Assembly (NCBI RefSeq): GCF_042242105.1
Contig: NC_092013.1
Coordinates: 6,304,730-6,368,729, forward strand
Direction of reading: 5' to 3'
DNA: 64,000 nucleotides
DNA from: Pempheris klunzingeri
Taxonomy: Eukaryota > Chordata > Actinopteri > Acropomatiformes > Pempheridae
Both the position numbers and the translations under genes were made by a program. Position 1 is the first letter of the stretch; every line of letters starts with the position of its first letter. The notes below the pieces were generated by a model. The model did no database searches, had not been told where the DNA came from, and worked only from the letters and a program-made list of their open reading frames with translations. Positions 30,401 to 41,619 of this stretch are shown here, in pieces.

Positions 30401-33315
30401 GCCTGCCAGGCTGAGCCTCTGCCTCCAAACTACACGCACACACACATGGTCTGGCACTCCAACGCTCAGGCTGTACCTAGTTTTAATAGGTAATATGACT
30501 CACTGAGTAACACTTTACAGTTTCTTGGAACTTGCTCCCAAAGCTAGCTCCAAAAAAATTGCCAGATTACCAGCAGAAACACTCATTTTCTAAAAAACTA
30601 TCACAGCAATCTTGCGGAAGGATCCAACTTTGCAACTGAATTCAATATAATGAAAGTCTGTCATGACATTATCTGTGTGTGTGAGAGCTCTGCTACCCAA
30701 CCAAGCCGGGTGTCTTAAGTTAATGCAAAATAGCCGAGAAGTTGTTATGGAGACATAAATCCCATCAGGCTGTGCAGTTACAGCACTGTCTCCTGTGGCT
30801 GGCGTCACCCCCGGCAACAGGCTTGCTCCAACAACTAACCAACTCTACCTTTCTCCACCCAAGGGCCCTGCTGCCTTTCTGTGCCACAGATTTTCACTCT
30901 CAAATGATCCCATTGTGTGTGTGTGTGTGTGTGTGCGTGTGGTTACGAGACGCCACAAGCTGACGAAGACACACCCAGGCCCTCATTCCTACGACCGATC
31001 TACATGACCAAGACAGCAGCGTTCGCACCTTCATAGATATTCAAATCTTGAGTCAGGGGCTTTGACTTTCACCAAACTACAAACCGCAGGGATTCACGCA
31101 CGTTTTCACGCCACTGGGTGCACGTCATGTTGCTGCTCTGACCTCCATTTGGTCATTTGTCCCTTTACCCACATTTGGATCTTTTTTAAGTGCCCCAGCA
31201 GTGCAGGAGGGGAGATCACAGAGAAACCCCAGATCACAGTGGCTTCTCAAGCTGAAACACAACGTCAATCTCAGCACTGAAAGACTCATTTTGGACCTCA
31301 CAGGCTTCCTCCTCCTCCTGACATCAGTTTGGGAACCACAACTGTTTCCTTTCCTCAAACTTTTTTTCTTTCCCCTGCTACCAGAAAATGGGTGCTGTTA
31401 TTTTTTATTAAAGCAAAAAAAAAAAAAGAAGAAGAAAAAAAAAACTTGTGAGCTCTCTGCATAAACCCTTTGAGGGTTTTGCAGGGGCTCCTACCCCATT
31501 CAGGTCCCCAGGTAACCATGGCAATGAAGACCAAGAAAGAACGCTTTCATGTTGGCGCCCTGAACCGGGATTTGGAGGGGGAAATGAGCAGAGAGGAGGA
31601 GGAGGAGGAGGAAGAGAGGTGGAGGAGGAGGGGTGCTCCAAAACGCACTCCTCAACTTTACAAGCCATACGGTGGGAGGCAAAATGCGCTGAGAGGGGAA
31701 GAAGGAAGAAAAAAAAAAAAAAAAACATGCTGCACTTGGAAAAGTTACCCAAAGACAACTCAAGTGGCAGCATCCAGCTCCTCAGAGGAGAAACTCACCG
31801 TTTTGGAGTCCAACTCGTGTCTGTTTTGCGCCAAAACCTTCTCCACACCGGCTTGTTCTTGGTATGTCACAAACCCAAACCCCCTGAAAAGAGAGGAAAA
31901 ATCAGAAATACACCCACCAAAAAAAAAAAAAAAAAAAATCAGACAGCAAACTCCCAGCAGCTTCAACAGACTCGTGGTAGTGCATGAGGCATCCAGTGAT
32001 AGGACGGCGGAGCGCACACGCCTCCTTCTTACCTCGACCGCTTGGTAACGGGATCCCGCATCACCATGCACTCCTTCACCTCGCCGAATTTGCAGAAGTA
32101 CTCCTTCAAGCCCTCTGCGGAGACACCAAAAGAAAAATGGGGATGGGGATGGGGTAGGGGGGGGGGGGGTGTGTGGGATGTTATGGTTAAACAAATCCAG
32201 ACATTTTCGCCCCCTCTTGCAGCACAGGCCCCGGTGAGGTGAGGTGATGTGCTGGCAGTGGCTGGAGAGAGACAATGGGGTCGGGGCGGACCACGTTGTG
32301 TTTGTGTCCCTCCAGTCCTCAGAGATCGCACACGGGGGCTATCTGGCCATTCAGCATAATAGCCCATTAGGCCCTGCGGACCACAAACAAAGCTGCACTT
32401 GGTGACGATTGCTGTTTTGACACAGCAGCGGCGGCGGCGGCGGCAGCAGCAGAGGGATAATAACACGGGCCATCGCAACAAGAATAAACTGTATTCATGC
32501 ACCAGCCTGCGCTTGTGGCTCTTAAAATAAATGAATGGATTCATCGGAGTGCAACAATAAGGAAAACAACACGCGGGCGTGCAGCAATATGAGCCGAGCG
32601 ACCACTTTTACTACAAATGCCCTTCCACGGCGCGAATGAGCGCACAGGAAAAGGCAGACAAAGTCGTTGAACGTGCATGCATTTCCCGTGTTAATCTCCC
32701 TGCGTCTCGGCAAGTCTAAATCCCGGGAGCTGATCCTTATTGAATAGGAGGCTTTGATTTAACTATTTACAGTGTTTCTCCCCAACTTCAGGGAGCCTGG
32801 CGGGCATAATGTGGGCGCTTTTATTGAGCCAAATGCGCACAGGAGGGAAACAGGAGCAGCCAAACAAGAGGCTTTCATTCAGACTTATTAAAGTAGCGTG
32901 CGGGACAGCTCACCTTGTGTTGTCTGCCAACTCAGACCCCCGATGAACATTTTGCTGAATGAGAGAAATACAAGCCGTAAGTCACACAGAAAAACACGCG
33001 TCTTTTGAGCACAACACAAGCACATTCAATGATAAGAGGCGAAACCCGGAGGATTTATGCGTAATATAGCATCAATAAAGTAAGAAGAAAGCATCGGCCA
33101 TGTTGCGAAGTCACCAATCGGCCAGTCGGGCCGTTATAATCCCCCAGAGGAGGAGAAAAAGGAGAGGATTTTCCAGATGATGGAGGAGAAGTTGCGATGT
33201 GGCCTTGTGGAGGAAAAGCGGGATAAATAAACAAACAAGAGGGGAGGAAAGAGGCGGAAAGCAGCGGTGCGTCTGTGTCTCCTCCGCTGAGTGGATCCAT
33301 CCCACACATCGGCTA

Positions 33316-33350
<35 letters not shown>

Positions 33351-33556
33351 AGAGACACACACACACACAGCGTGCTTGTCTTTTGTCTCGGCGCGGCTCC
33401 GCTCCCGCACTGAACTCAACTAAAGTCCAAGGTGAACTCAAACCGGGCCGAGAGGCGAGCGAGAGGCAGGCGGGCGGGCCGAGGCTGTTACCAGGGGTCG
33501 TGGGGGGAGTTGTCCGTGCCGGAGGACAGGCTGCTCTGGCTCCCTTCCGTATCCAT
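12074..33556 (-). CDS. msi1: Musashi-1 RNA-binding protein
   Basis: Fourteen coding exons on the minus strand, all phase-consistent: 33556-33492, 32954-32914, 32114-32033, 31883-31799, 23711-23670, 22972-22880, 17216-17168, 16453-16371, 15755-15638, 14854-14774, 14314-14258, 12695-12636, 12383-12229 and 12115-12074 (TGA). The product is 350 aa; recalled human MSI1 is 362 aa. RRM1 has RNP-2 MFIGGL (24-29) and RNP-1 RGFGFVTY (63-70). RRM2 has RNP-2 IFVGGL (113-118) and RNP-1 RGFGFVTF (152-159). The C-terminal half is Ala/Pro/Gly/Tyr-rich, with an alanine run (about 274-281), and ends [10 protein letters not shown]. Musashi proteins bind UAG-containing 3'UTR sites and control translation of Notch-pathway and cell-cycle mRNAs in neural progenitors. 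[16 protein letters not shown]-like and YPGFQ blocks, and the EF..ERTPL exon, mark it as MSI1 rather than MSI2. The start follows the family pattern (MDTEGSQ ... SPHDPCKMFIGG). Introns of 5.7 kb (17217-22879) and 8.1 kb (23712-31798) hold repeats and no recognised gene. Confidence 0.96.
12430..12476. repeat. (CA)n microsatellite in msi1 intron 12
   Basis: An almost pure CA array lies about 50 nt upstream (in transcript sense) of the exon starting at 12383. In the pre-mRNA it reads as UG repeats. Confidence 0.85.
12586..12627. repeat. Compound (TC)n-(CA)n microsatellite beside an msi1 donor
   Basis: A TC run and then a CA run end 9 nt from the exon at 12695-12636. In transcript sense, UG repeats and then GA repeats follow almost directly after the donor gtaagcg. 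Confidence 0.85.
12981..12994 (+). promoter_or_regulatory. CTCF-like motif in msi1 intron
   Basis: The sequence ccacgagatggcag fits the CTCF core consensus CCASNAGRKGGCRS at every position. It lies in the intron between coding exons 11 and 12 of msi1. Occupancy is unknown. Confidence 0.45.
16225..16340 (+). mobile_element. Decayed LINE 3' tail in msi1 intron 8
   Basis: The words gaattcctcgcatgtg, acttggcgaatgaagcc and aattctgattctg match the common teleost non-LTR retrotransposon end (rapidly recognised as caattccttgtatgtg...cttggcaataaagctgattctgatt). It lies between coding exons 8 and 9. The 5' end is truncated and no coding part is left. Confidence 0.6.
17136..17162. repeat. (GT)n microsatellite directly at msi1 exon 7 donor
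   Basis: On the transcript strand this is a CA array that starts within the donor region (gtacgtacacac...) of the 49-nt exon 17216-17168. It is paired with a UG array on the other side of the exon (17260-17289). Confidence 0.85.
17260..17289. repeat. (CA)n microsatellite upstream of msi1 exon 7
   Basis: This CA array has one interruption. It reads as UG repeats in the pre-mRNA and ends about 44 nt upstream of the exon 7 acceptor. Confidence 0.85.
17337..17470. repeat. Polypurine tract in msi1 intron 6
   Basis: The plus strand is almost wholly A/G for about 130 nt (gagaggg, ggaggga and agaaagag words), so the transcript is a long pyrimidine tract. It lies about 0.15 kb upstream of the exon 7 acceptor. 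Confidence 0.6.
18011..18052. repeat. (TCC)n microsatellite
   Basis: About 13 TCC units lie within the long msi1 intron, followed by CCCTC-rich sequence. Confidence 0.85.
21066..21113. repeat. (GT)n microsatellite
   Basis: An interrupted GT array in the 5.7 kb msi1 intron. A strongly pyrimidine-rich tract follows at about 21350-21540. Confidence 0.85.
21951..22829. mobile_element. Non-autonomous hAT-like transposon in msi1 intron 6
   Basis: The ends are imperfect terminal inverted repeats: left cagcgattcccaaccttgt, right aaggttgggaaccgctg. The flanking octamers tattagag (21943-21950) and cactaaag (22830-22837) agree at 5 of 8 positions and both carry a central TA, as in Buster-type hAT target duplications. 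The interior has no transposase frame. From about 22140 to 22600 it is built of diverged tandem blocks with words such as agctaaaagtaatggataaacac and gttagctaa. It ends only 50 nt from the msi1 exon at 22972-22880. Confidence 0.75.
23215..23475. repeat. Dispersed repeat ending in (GT)n
   Basis: This contains gtgaggacattcctgcattgg, then a block rich in gttaaggt/ggtttagg words, then a near GT run (23459-23474). The arrangement matches a repeat class frequent in teleost introns. It lies just upstream of the msi1 exon 22972-22880, in the intron that starts at 23669. Confidence 0.5.
23712..31798. other. Large msi1 intron 4 without recognised gene
   Basis: This 8.1 kb intron separates the two halves of the RRM1-RRM2 coding block. 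It contains C and A homopolymers (about 24557 and 27505), GT runs (about 28252 and 30914) and mixed-composition sequence. Open frames in it lack splice context or family similarity. Several non-repetitive stretches, such as 24600-25560, could hold conserved enhancers, but this cannot be judged from one sequence. Confidence 0.5.
31709..31938 (-). promoter_or_regulatory. Poly(U) tracts flanking msi1 exon 4
   Basis: Runs of 17 A (31709-31725) and 20 A (31919-31938) on the plus strand read as poly(U) in the transcript. They lie about 74 nt after the donor and 36 nt before the acceptor of the 85-nt exon 31883-31799. U tracts next to splice sites are typical TIA1, PTB or Hu-protein targets. Any role here is inferred. 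Confidence 0.4.
33319..33370. repeat. (CA)n microsatellite in msi1 intron 1
   Basis: Two CA arrays split by a short GA run lie about 120 nt after the first coding exon in transcript sense. Confidence 0.85.
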
Positions 33557-33760
33557 TCCGCTCTCCGCTGGTATATTCCCGCACTGTGAGGCGAGGAGAG
33601 GCAGTGAAGCTCCACCGCTGCTGCTGCTCCAGACTCAGGGGCGGGCAGCAGGAGGGGAGGGAGGGGAGGGGAGCAGAGGAGGGGAGGGGAGGGGAGGGGG
33701 GGGAGGCAGGAGAGGTGGGGGTGGGGTGGTTAAAAGGAGGAGGGGTGAGCGAGGAAGAGC
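33557..33760 (-). promoter_or_regulatory. msi1: msi1 5'UTR/promoter region with G-quadruplex-prone tract
   Basis: This lies directly upstream of the msi1 start codon. The area 33380-33640 is relatively CpG-rich. From about 33651 to 33735 the plus strand (template strand for msi1) carries many GGGG runs spaced by one to a few bases, enough for intramolecular G-quadruplexes. The transcription start is not resolved. Confidence 0.5.
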
Positions 33761-33915
33761 GCGCACACACACACACACATGCATGCATGCATACACACTC
33801 AGGGAGAAGCTCCGCCTCTACCTCGTTTTTCCCGTAGCCTACCCCGGCCTCGGACCTCCCTCCTCCCTCCCTCCTCCTCCCTCTGCACGTTGCCTGCCTT
33901 TATTCATGCAGCCAG

Positions 33916-33919
<4 letters not shown>

Positions 33920-33953
<34 letters not shown>
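33920..33953. repeat. (TC)n microsatellite
   Basis: A pure TC array about 0.37 kb upstream of the msi1 start codon. Confidence 0.85.
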
Positions 33954-33957
<4 letters not shown>

Positions 33958-34224
33958 GTGTTTCCCCGCCGTCCTCGTCATTGGTCGATCACAGCAGCAT
34001 GGCCCATTAAAGCGTTTTGAATGTTGTGAGACCTGCAGGAGCTTTTCTCTAGAAATAAAATTGATGCACAAATAAAAAGCAAGTGAAACCACATTAGAGG
34101 AGCGTTTATTTTATGATCTCTGTGCAAATCATCATTAAGTTAAGAAATATATTTTTTTAAATAAGCAAATAAATGTTAGTAAATGAATGAAAGGTGAAAT
34201 GAGACCTCAGTAAACAGGATAGTT

Positions 34225-34413
34225 TCTCCCAACACATCCAGCAATTTAGCACAATATAACTATCCATCCCTGTATCTGTATATATGGAGGATGTATATAG
34301 TGTATAATCTATTTTGTTGTACTCTCTTTCCACATCTGTCCTACTATTGAGCTGCTGTGACAAGTGAACTTCCCCCGATGCAGGATTATTAAAGTTTATC
34401 TTATCTTATCTAG
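34225..34413 (+). mobile_element. Decayed LINE 3' tail
   Basis: The stretch ends with gctgctgtgacaagtgaa, ttcccccgatg and attaaagtttatcttatcttatct. This is the familiar 3' terminus of teleost non-LTR retrotransposons: a terminal (tatct)n-like repeat after an ataaagt motif. No open frame remains. Confidence 0.6.
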
Positions 34414-34489
34414 CGCCAGATTACATAAAACAGCTAGTTTAAGATTTGTGTGAAGCGATTCTGTTAGTTTTAGATTGCATGGAGGTGAA

Positions 34490-34745
34490 GGAGGTCCTGT
34501 TTCTGAGAGGAGTTGAGGTGTTATGTTGTTGTGCCATCTCATGTCATAAAAGGTTATGTTGTTATGTTATATAGTCATGTTATGTTATGTCATCTCATGT
34601 TATATCATGCTGTGTTAAGTCATGTCGTGTTTTTATGTTATATGTTATAATTGTCATGTTAAGTCATGTTGTGTTATGACATAAGAGATGTTGTGAGATA
34701 CAATATCATGTCACTAGAAGTGATGTTAAATGTAATGTGATCTTT
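34490..34745. repeat. Degenerate (TCATGTTATGT)n-like tandem repeat
   Basis: Words such as gttatgttgttatg, gtcatgttatgttatgtcat and taagtcatgttgtgttatg recur every 10-15 nt. It looks like an old, drifted minisatellite. Confidence 0.65.
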
Positions 34746-34750
34746 TATGT

Positions 34751-35044
34751 CAGTGATTCTCAACCTTTTTGGTGTCAATACCACATATTGATTGACTAGC
34801 ATGTGATCAGTTGTAGTCTCTGGGATCCATGTTTGATAAATTTAGTTATTCCATAACTGTAGATTGGCAAATTAAGGGTGAAGAGTGTTGAACATATGAC
34901 CAGAATAGTCATTCTTATACAGTCTCTCAGTGGGCTAATTTCTAGTCAATGAAAAAACAGTGACATTAAAATATTTCCCAGTTTTATAGGGACCCTCTGG
35001 AACCTCCTTAAGGACCCCTGGTGGTCCCTGGACCACAGGTTGAC
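34751..35044. mobile_element. Decayed hAT-like fragment
   Basis: The left edge cagtgattctcaacctttttgg matches the hAT (Charlie-type) terminal inverted repeat. The right side has cccctggtggtccctggaccacaggttga, in the position of the opposite end but too decayed to give a clean terminus or target duplication. Confidence 0.45.
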
Positions 35045-37542
35045 TTCTATATGGTCTTATTGTAAATTATATGAGGTGACTTGTGGTGTTTTGTGATCCT
35101 TTATGATGTAATATAAAACGATATATGACATATGATCCAATAGGGCATGATACCGTCAGCATTCATCACCTTTGGCCAGATCCGACTGTAATCCACCACA
35201 CGTATATAAATTAGCCTGAACTTGTTTTTGGTCACCAGCATCAGCACCATCACCAGTAGCCCCACATCCACACAGTCTTTCAAAACCCAACGCAGCCCTC
35301 TTTTTTTGGCCTCCTTTCCATACATCAACCATCGTCTGGTCCAACCCTCTCACAACCTTCAGCCCACCTGTTCCTGCTGCACAGCTCTCATCCTAATCCA
35401 TCATATCCAAAACAGCTGTGATCACCACTCTGCACTCTTCATCCAGTTCTTACCCAAGCACAGTTCAACCCTCATTTAAAAACCTGATCTCAACTGCTCC
35501 CCGTCTCCCTCGTCCCACGTGACGGGCCGTCCCAACCAGCTAAGGGGAAGATTAGCAGCATTACCCCTAAGTCAGCCACTCTCTCTCCCGGCGGGAGCGA
35601 GAGTGGTCAGCTGAGCAGTTTCGTCACATACCTCAGCTGCTTGAACAAAAGTGAAACAAGCGCTCACAGAGTTATGTGAAATGCACTTGCTCAACTCATC
35701 ATATTGTGACCTTGACGCAAACAGGAGAGCTAAAACCTCCCAACAGGCACCAATGCAGTCAAACACTATTTGTTTGACTAAAGAGATCAAGTAGGTTTGA
35801 GTATGTAAGAACCTCAGATTCATTGTTTTTATAGTTTGGATCCTGTAATCTGATTTCAGCAGCACAGAATGCCCCTTTAAGACTCAAACATAGACAGAAA
35901 TTTGCCAAAAAAAAAAAAATCTCATTCCCTCTGCACTTGACAAAAAGTTTTTGATCATGATGAGTTAACATTCCCAGCACCACATGATGGTCTGTGCATG
36001 TGGCGGTTCTGAGAGGGTGTTTGTGTTTGTGTGGGCAGCAGAGAGGTGGTGGTGGTGGGTGGGGTGGGGGGGGGCGGTCAGTGAAGGGAGGCAGATCAGG
36101 GGGAGGGTGTGAATGTGGCCTGGTGGACCATAGCGAGAGAACAGTATGTAGGACAGGGCCTTGCACTGGCTAACCTACCCTAGCTAGAGCCATGGTTGGG
36201 CGTGCTGAATTTCTGCATGCATGATCAATGGCAGTGAATAAAAAAGAGAGGAGAAAGACAGCGGCGTGGGGGAGGGGACAGGACAAGTTAGAGCGATGTG
36301 AAAAGATACGGGCAGAATAAAGCGAAAACACTTGGCTCTGTCTTTACTTAGAAGACTAAAGCACGTTTCTACATTTTTATCAATTCAGACCCAGCAAATA
36401 CAAAGGAGCGACGAAGACAATCAAGAAGCTTTTGAGCAACTTTGCTTATGTTGTTTCAGGGCTTTAAGCAACAGTTGTTATTGTGAAGTACGAGTTAAAG
36501 CAAAATGTATACAAATGTGTGTGTGTGTGTGGGTCAGTGTGTGAGAGGTTTTCAGCGCTCTCACATTGCACTTTTTATTTCTGCCTTTGCTCCATCCCTG
36601 CTCCCATCTCCCACCTCCCTCCTTCCCTCGGCCTTGTTGTCATTCAGCCACCTTAAAACCCTGTGATAGTTTGTCCAATCCAAGTCCTCTCCGCTTTTGT
36701 TTCCTTGACCACAGCTGACCCAGAGTGGGAGCCCATTGTCCGGGTTCAACCTCTGACCTGCCGGGGCCTGGGACCTGCTCTCCACCGCCCCGGAGGCAGT
36801 TTGAAAGAGAGCTGAGAAGGGGAGTCGAGAGAAAAGGCTTAGAAAGGCAACTTTTGACCGTCTGAAAAGCCAGTGGCTGTGGCTCTGTCAGCTGTGTGTC
36901 AGCTGCGTGCATCTTCTTCTTCAGCAGCAGCAGCTTCTACAGCACAGAGGCCATCATTTGCATGTGATGCCAACATGTAAAAGAGCAACAAGTAGTTCCA
37001 GGAAGATCTCATCGAATTAAATAAATGAGCACAAAGTGAGTGTTTGTTGATGGTTACAGACAAACAGAACTTTCTTTTAAAGCGGAAGCCAGGAGGCCAT
37101 TTTAAAGTGCTCCGTTTGCTGTGGGTGTTTTTCTTCCACCTGGCAGGTGGCGAGCCAAAGAAATCATTACATGAGAGAAGAGAAGGGAGGAAACAAGCAC
37201 ACCTGTGGTTACGCCAGGAGCCCCACCTCCGTTCTCCGATCACAATCCCTCCATCCCCCAGGGGAAGGTGTGGCAAGGAGAGAGAGAGAGACAAAGGGAG
37301 GAGAGAAAGGGAGAGGAAGGAAGAGATTGTGGGGGAGATTTACAGGCCTCTTCAACAGTTGACTGAAGGTTGAGTTAACCTTTTATTAATCATGCGCACA
37401 CAAAACAAACTGGACTGACTGTGCTGGGGAGGCTCTGAGAGGCTTCCAAAGGCGGCTGTGAACTTCCTGCAAGCGCAAACAGACCACAACCTATTTACCC
37501 TGATGACACAGGACTATTTCTGTCTGTCGGCTGCATCAGTGT

Positions 37543-37545
<3 letters not shown>

Positions 37546-37578
<33 letters not shown>
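37546..37578. repeat. (CAG)11 microsatellite
   Basis: About eleven uninterrupted CAG units in intergenic DNA, not in a coding exon that I can identify. Confidence 0.85.
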
Positions 37579-37579
<1 letters not shown>

Positions 37580-38788
37580 GATCTACAAAAAACGCAGGGG
37601 AAACACACACAAAAACACACGCACACATGCACAACATAGACGCCGCACAAAGGCTTCTGGTTACAAATCAGCTGAGACTTAACACTTAAAGACAGATTGT
37701 CAATACTGCACTTGCCACCACGGAAATTGGTATAGGAATCACAGATTGTTAAAGCACTGCCTGTCCATCACTGCTGGACTGAGTGCATTATTAACTCCCA
37801 GATAACTAATTATCTGTTATCTTATGTCACATCTACAGAGCTTCGCATGGCATGACATTAAATCACAGCATCCATTCAGTCTTAAATGAGATTTTCATCT
37901 AAAAGTGACACATGATAATAATACATCAAAAAAAAGCTTTTTGTGCTCGTTCTTGTTTGACACTATGAGCGTTTTAATATGAAGGAGGGATGATGAATGA
38001 GCTTCATTTACTCCTAAATGGATGTTTATAAGTGCTGCAACTGAGGATTACTGTCATTGTGGATCATTTCTCTCAATTAATCAACCAGTTGATTGGTCCA
38101 TAAATTATCAGAAAACAGTGAAAAATGTCAGTCAGTGTTTCCCAAAGCCCAATATGACTTCCACAGCTTAAAGATATTCAGTTTACTCTCACAGAGTAAA
38201 GAAATTAGAAAATATTCACATTTAAGAAGCTGAAACCAGAGAAATGTGTTCTTATTTTCTCAAACTGACTAATCAGTTATCAGAATAGTTGACAAGTGAT
38301 GAATGAATCGTAGCAGCTGTAATGTTTATTCATATTTACACGCACCACTTATGTCCACGTGTGCTCTGACCTCCTTTCAGGAACAAGATGTTGTCACTAA
38401 GCAATTGCTGGGAAATGACATCATGACAGATACAGATGGAGTCACGACCATCTCCGAGACCATCGTCGTGCCGACCTACACGAGAGGACTGTGCCGTGAC
38501 TCATCATCTCTTTGTCGGAAGATGTGCTGCGGGTAATGTAGTGTTAACACATGACGGATTTCACACCAGGGCCTCAGAGCAGGACGGAAGAAAGAAAAGG
38601 AAAAAAAAGGAAAGGAAGGGAGAGTGAGACGTAGAAAGAGAAGAGAGGATGAGGCAGTGTGTGTGTGTGAGAGAGAGAGAGAAAGAGAGAGTGGATGGGT
38701 GGTGTTTTTTTAAGGGAGGGTGGTCCAAGAGAGAGTTTTGTTGGTACCAAGAAATCCATACCACCTCTCTCCTAAGTATCTTAGAGGC

Positions 38789-38813
38789 ACACACACACAC
38801 ACACACACACACG
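38789..38813. repeat. (CA)n microsatellite
   Basis: A short CA array within intergenic DNA. GA-rich sequence lies about 100 nt upstream of it. Confidence 0.8.
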
Positions 38814-39764
38814 AGCAAGTGGAGTTGCAGTGCGTCCCTGTATCTCTTTTAATCCTTTTTCCACTCCCCCCTCCATTTCTTTTCACAGGACCTATCAACG
38901 CCATTCCTAGCTACTATTTATAGGAGACCACTGTCCCCCTCTGTCCCCCTGCCTGAGTGCAGATCTGTGAGTGTGTGAGTGTGTGTGAGAGTGTGTTTCA
39001 GGGGAATAAACCAGTGCTTCTCACCCCTAATCTCAATGTGGTGTGATTCCCTGAACAGGATATATGGGAAAGCCAGTTACAAAGATAGGTGTGAGTGTGT
39101 GTGTGTGTGTGTCAGTGAGGAGGGGGGATGGGTGAATGAGGCTGATTTATCCCACCTGTCCAGTTGTTTCCGGTGCGTGCATGTCGATCCACGACTGACT
39201 GCTGAAATGTATTCCACCACGGCCTGAGAACGCACAAATCATCCCTGGAAAGTTGGAAAGTGTGTGTGTGTGTATTTATTACCGAGGATGTGTCCGTGCG
39301 CGTGCATATGCTAATTGTAAACACGGGATATATTGACATTTTTTATGGTACCAACACGTGGCTGGGTGCCGTACAGCTGCTTTACTAGCGTGCTGCAGTG
39401 TGCAGGCCCTACAGCCTGATGGAAGGCTGTGGTTATTGATTTATGAGCTCACAATTGTGCCCTGCTTTGTGGTCTAATCACCAACTGACACATTAGATCT
39501 TCACACCATTATTTAAATGCATTTAAAGGGGTAGCTCGTGTTGAGTAAACTTCTGGAGGTCATTTTAAAAGTCTGCAGGCTTGGTTTGAAGCTTTGGATG
39601 GTGACCTGTGAAATCAGCGTAGCTTAGCGTTGTTGCTAAATGTCTATATGCATCATGACACAATGTAAAATACATATTCAAACTTCTCCATGTGTGGTCA
39701 GCTAGCCCAGCTTATCGTCTCTTTGTGATGTCTCTGTTTTTAAATGTGCTATTGCCACTATTAA

Positions 39765-40445
39765 AGCTGCACTAGTCAATATTTCCATATAAACAATGGA
39801 TCAAAATAATATGTGTCATGGGGTCGATCGTAGTGACAAACACACACACACACATCATTTCACATGTACCATTTAGGCTTAGTCATCCCCTCTCTCTACC
39901 CCCCCTCTACTACTTCCTCTGCTGTGCTATCTAATACAGCCTGACTATAACAAAAAAATCCTTTTAAAGATAAATAAAAACACAGTAGGCTACCAAACAG
40001 CAGACAGACAGTTAAACATTCAAAGTTGGTGACTAGCTGGTGAACACAATGGAGCATTTAGCTGCTAACAATCAGATATATTTCTCAAGATTGTGGAGTT
40101 ACTTTTGTCTGGTGGTAAGGTGGCAAATTAAAGGACCAACCTGTGTAAGTGAGTGGAGGATCGTAACAGATGCACAAGCTGTTGGGAGTCTCTTTTGGCA
40201 CAATAATGTCTCCATCTACGGGACACAAAGCCTCACTGAAATGGTCGGTGAGGCTGAAAATGAAGTAAATCATAAACTGTGACCTTTGCTGCCACCAGCT
40301 TGAGCTCCAATCGAGATGTTGGGCTGATGTAACAGAGTACTTTCCACCACCACCAACAAAACACTGAAGGAGGAAATATCCTTTCAAAATAACCTTTCCT
40401 CCAGTAGAGGCCCAGAGGACATGAAACATCTGAGAACCAAAGCTG
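39765..40445. repeat. Dispersed repeat, copy B
   Basis: It begins near attaaagctgcactagtcaatatttcc and includes the block shared with about 3210-3400 (agctggtgaacacaatggagcatttagctgct). Its ends are approximate. It has a CA run and no coding frame. The composition and layout suggest a non-autonomous DNA transposon or composite repeat. Confidence 0.5.
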
Positions 40446-41619
40446 GTAAACTTAGACAGTTTGTTGGTTTTTCCTTTAATATGTCACCTTTCTGTATGCC
40501 AGTGTTGTGTTTACAGCTAAAGTTGTAGAAAAATCAATTATTGCTGCTGTAACTTTAATTATATCAAATGTCAGACCAATTCCTGTTTGCTTGCAAAGTT
40601 TCCCAATAATATTCTAACATTCTTTTAAGTGTCCAATCATTTCACAGCCCCAATCTGATGTAACCATGCAATGTTTTGGATATATGACAATCTTAAATCA
40701 ACAATCTAACAACAAAATTCAGCTTGATGAAGAGTGTAGTGATAAAGAGGAAGTGACAAGCGATACTACATGTGTGTATCCTTATAAATTTGAGTTTCTG
40801 TGCTTGTGTGTGCAGCTGTGCAGTGACAGGGTGAAGGGAGGAGAGAGCAGAGGGGGTCCATTGTGGGTCTTTGTGTGGCTCAGATTGTCCTCTTCTCTGG
40901 GAAAGTGGAAACTCAACACTCCTCTCCAGAGGTCTGGTTACCAGGTGAGAGAGGAGGAAAGAAAAGGGAAAAACAGAGCAGGAGAGCGAGGGAGGGAGAG
41001 CCGCATAGGTGTGGAGAGAGACACACAGAAAAAAAGAGGCGAGGGAGAAAAGACCATGAGATTTTGGGCATGGGAGCTGGAAACTGTGAGAGGCTGAGAG
41101 AGATCAAGAGATGAGCGCAGAGATAGGAAGAAACAGCCTGAGAAAGAATAAACAGAGGCTTAGATTTTTGGTTTAAATCCCACAAGACTCCAAAAATGGA
41201 TGATCAAAGTGCAACAATCCTGAACAAATTTCACATTGTATTTGCTTGCTATGCTGGCTCATCATGTGGCCTGTGGATAAAGTAATGATGAGGAATTAAA
41301 ATGATATCATCAGCGTTATGTCCCCTCTGCAGTGAGACCGTGGCCTCAGACGAGTATGAAGAGATCACATCTGAACCTCGTGTTACATTTCAAGCAAATA
41401 CCAGATATGAATGTCAACAAATGCCGGCTTAATAATAATAATTGTTTTTAAAAACACTGCTGTGATCTTTTCCACAATCAGGCATGAAACTAAACTGGGA
41501 CCAGCGGCTCTTCTTGGTAACCCAGTTGTAATTTAACTCCTCCTAGTGGACACTTTTGGGACTTTTTCTCCTTCCAACAAAAGCAGCTCATCCACAGAAA
41601 TGACACCAAAGTCACACAT

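Noticed and set aside
31448-32048. Two overlapping plus-strand frames of 179 and 192 codons
   Set aside because: They overlie msi1 exons 3-4 in antisense and consist largely of Lys/Glu/Arg runs from poly(A) and GGA-rich tracts.
33432-34010. 192-codon plus-strand frame
   Set aside because: It is antisense to msi1 exon 1 and its promoter; its composition is Gly/Arg and then Ser/Leu runs from G-rich and TC repeats.
35577-35606. Small imperfect palindrome ctctctcccggcgggagcgag as a terminator or regulatory hairpin
   Set aside because: It is isolated, has a mismatch, and is not linked to a gene end; chance is likely in GC-rich context.
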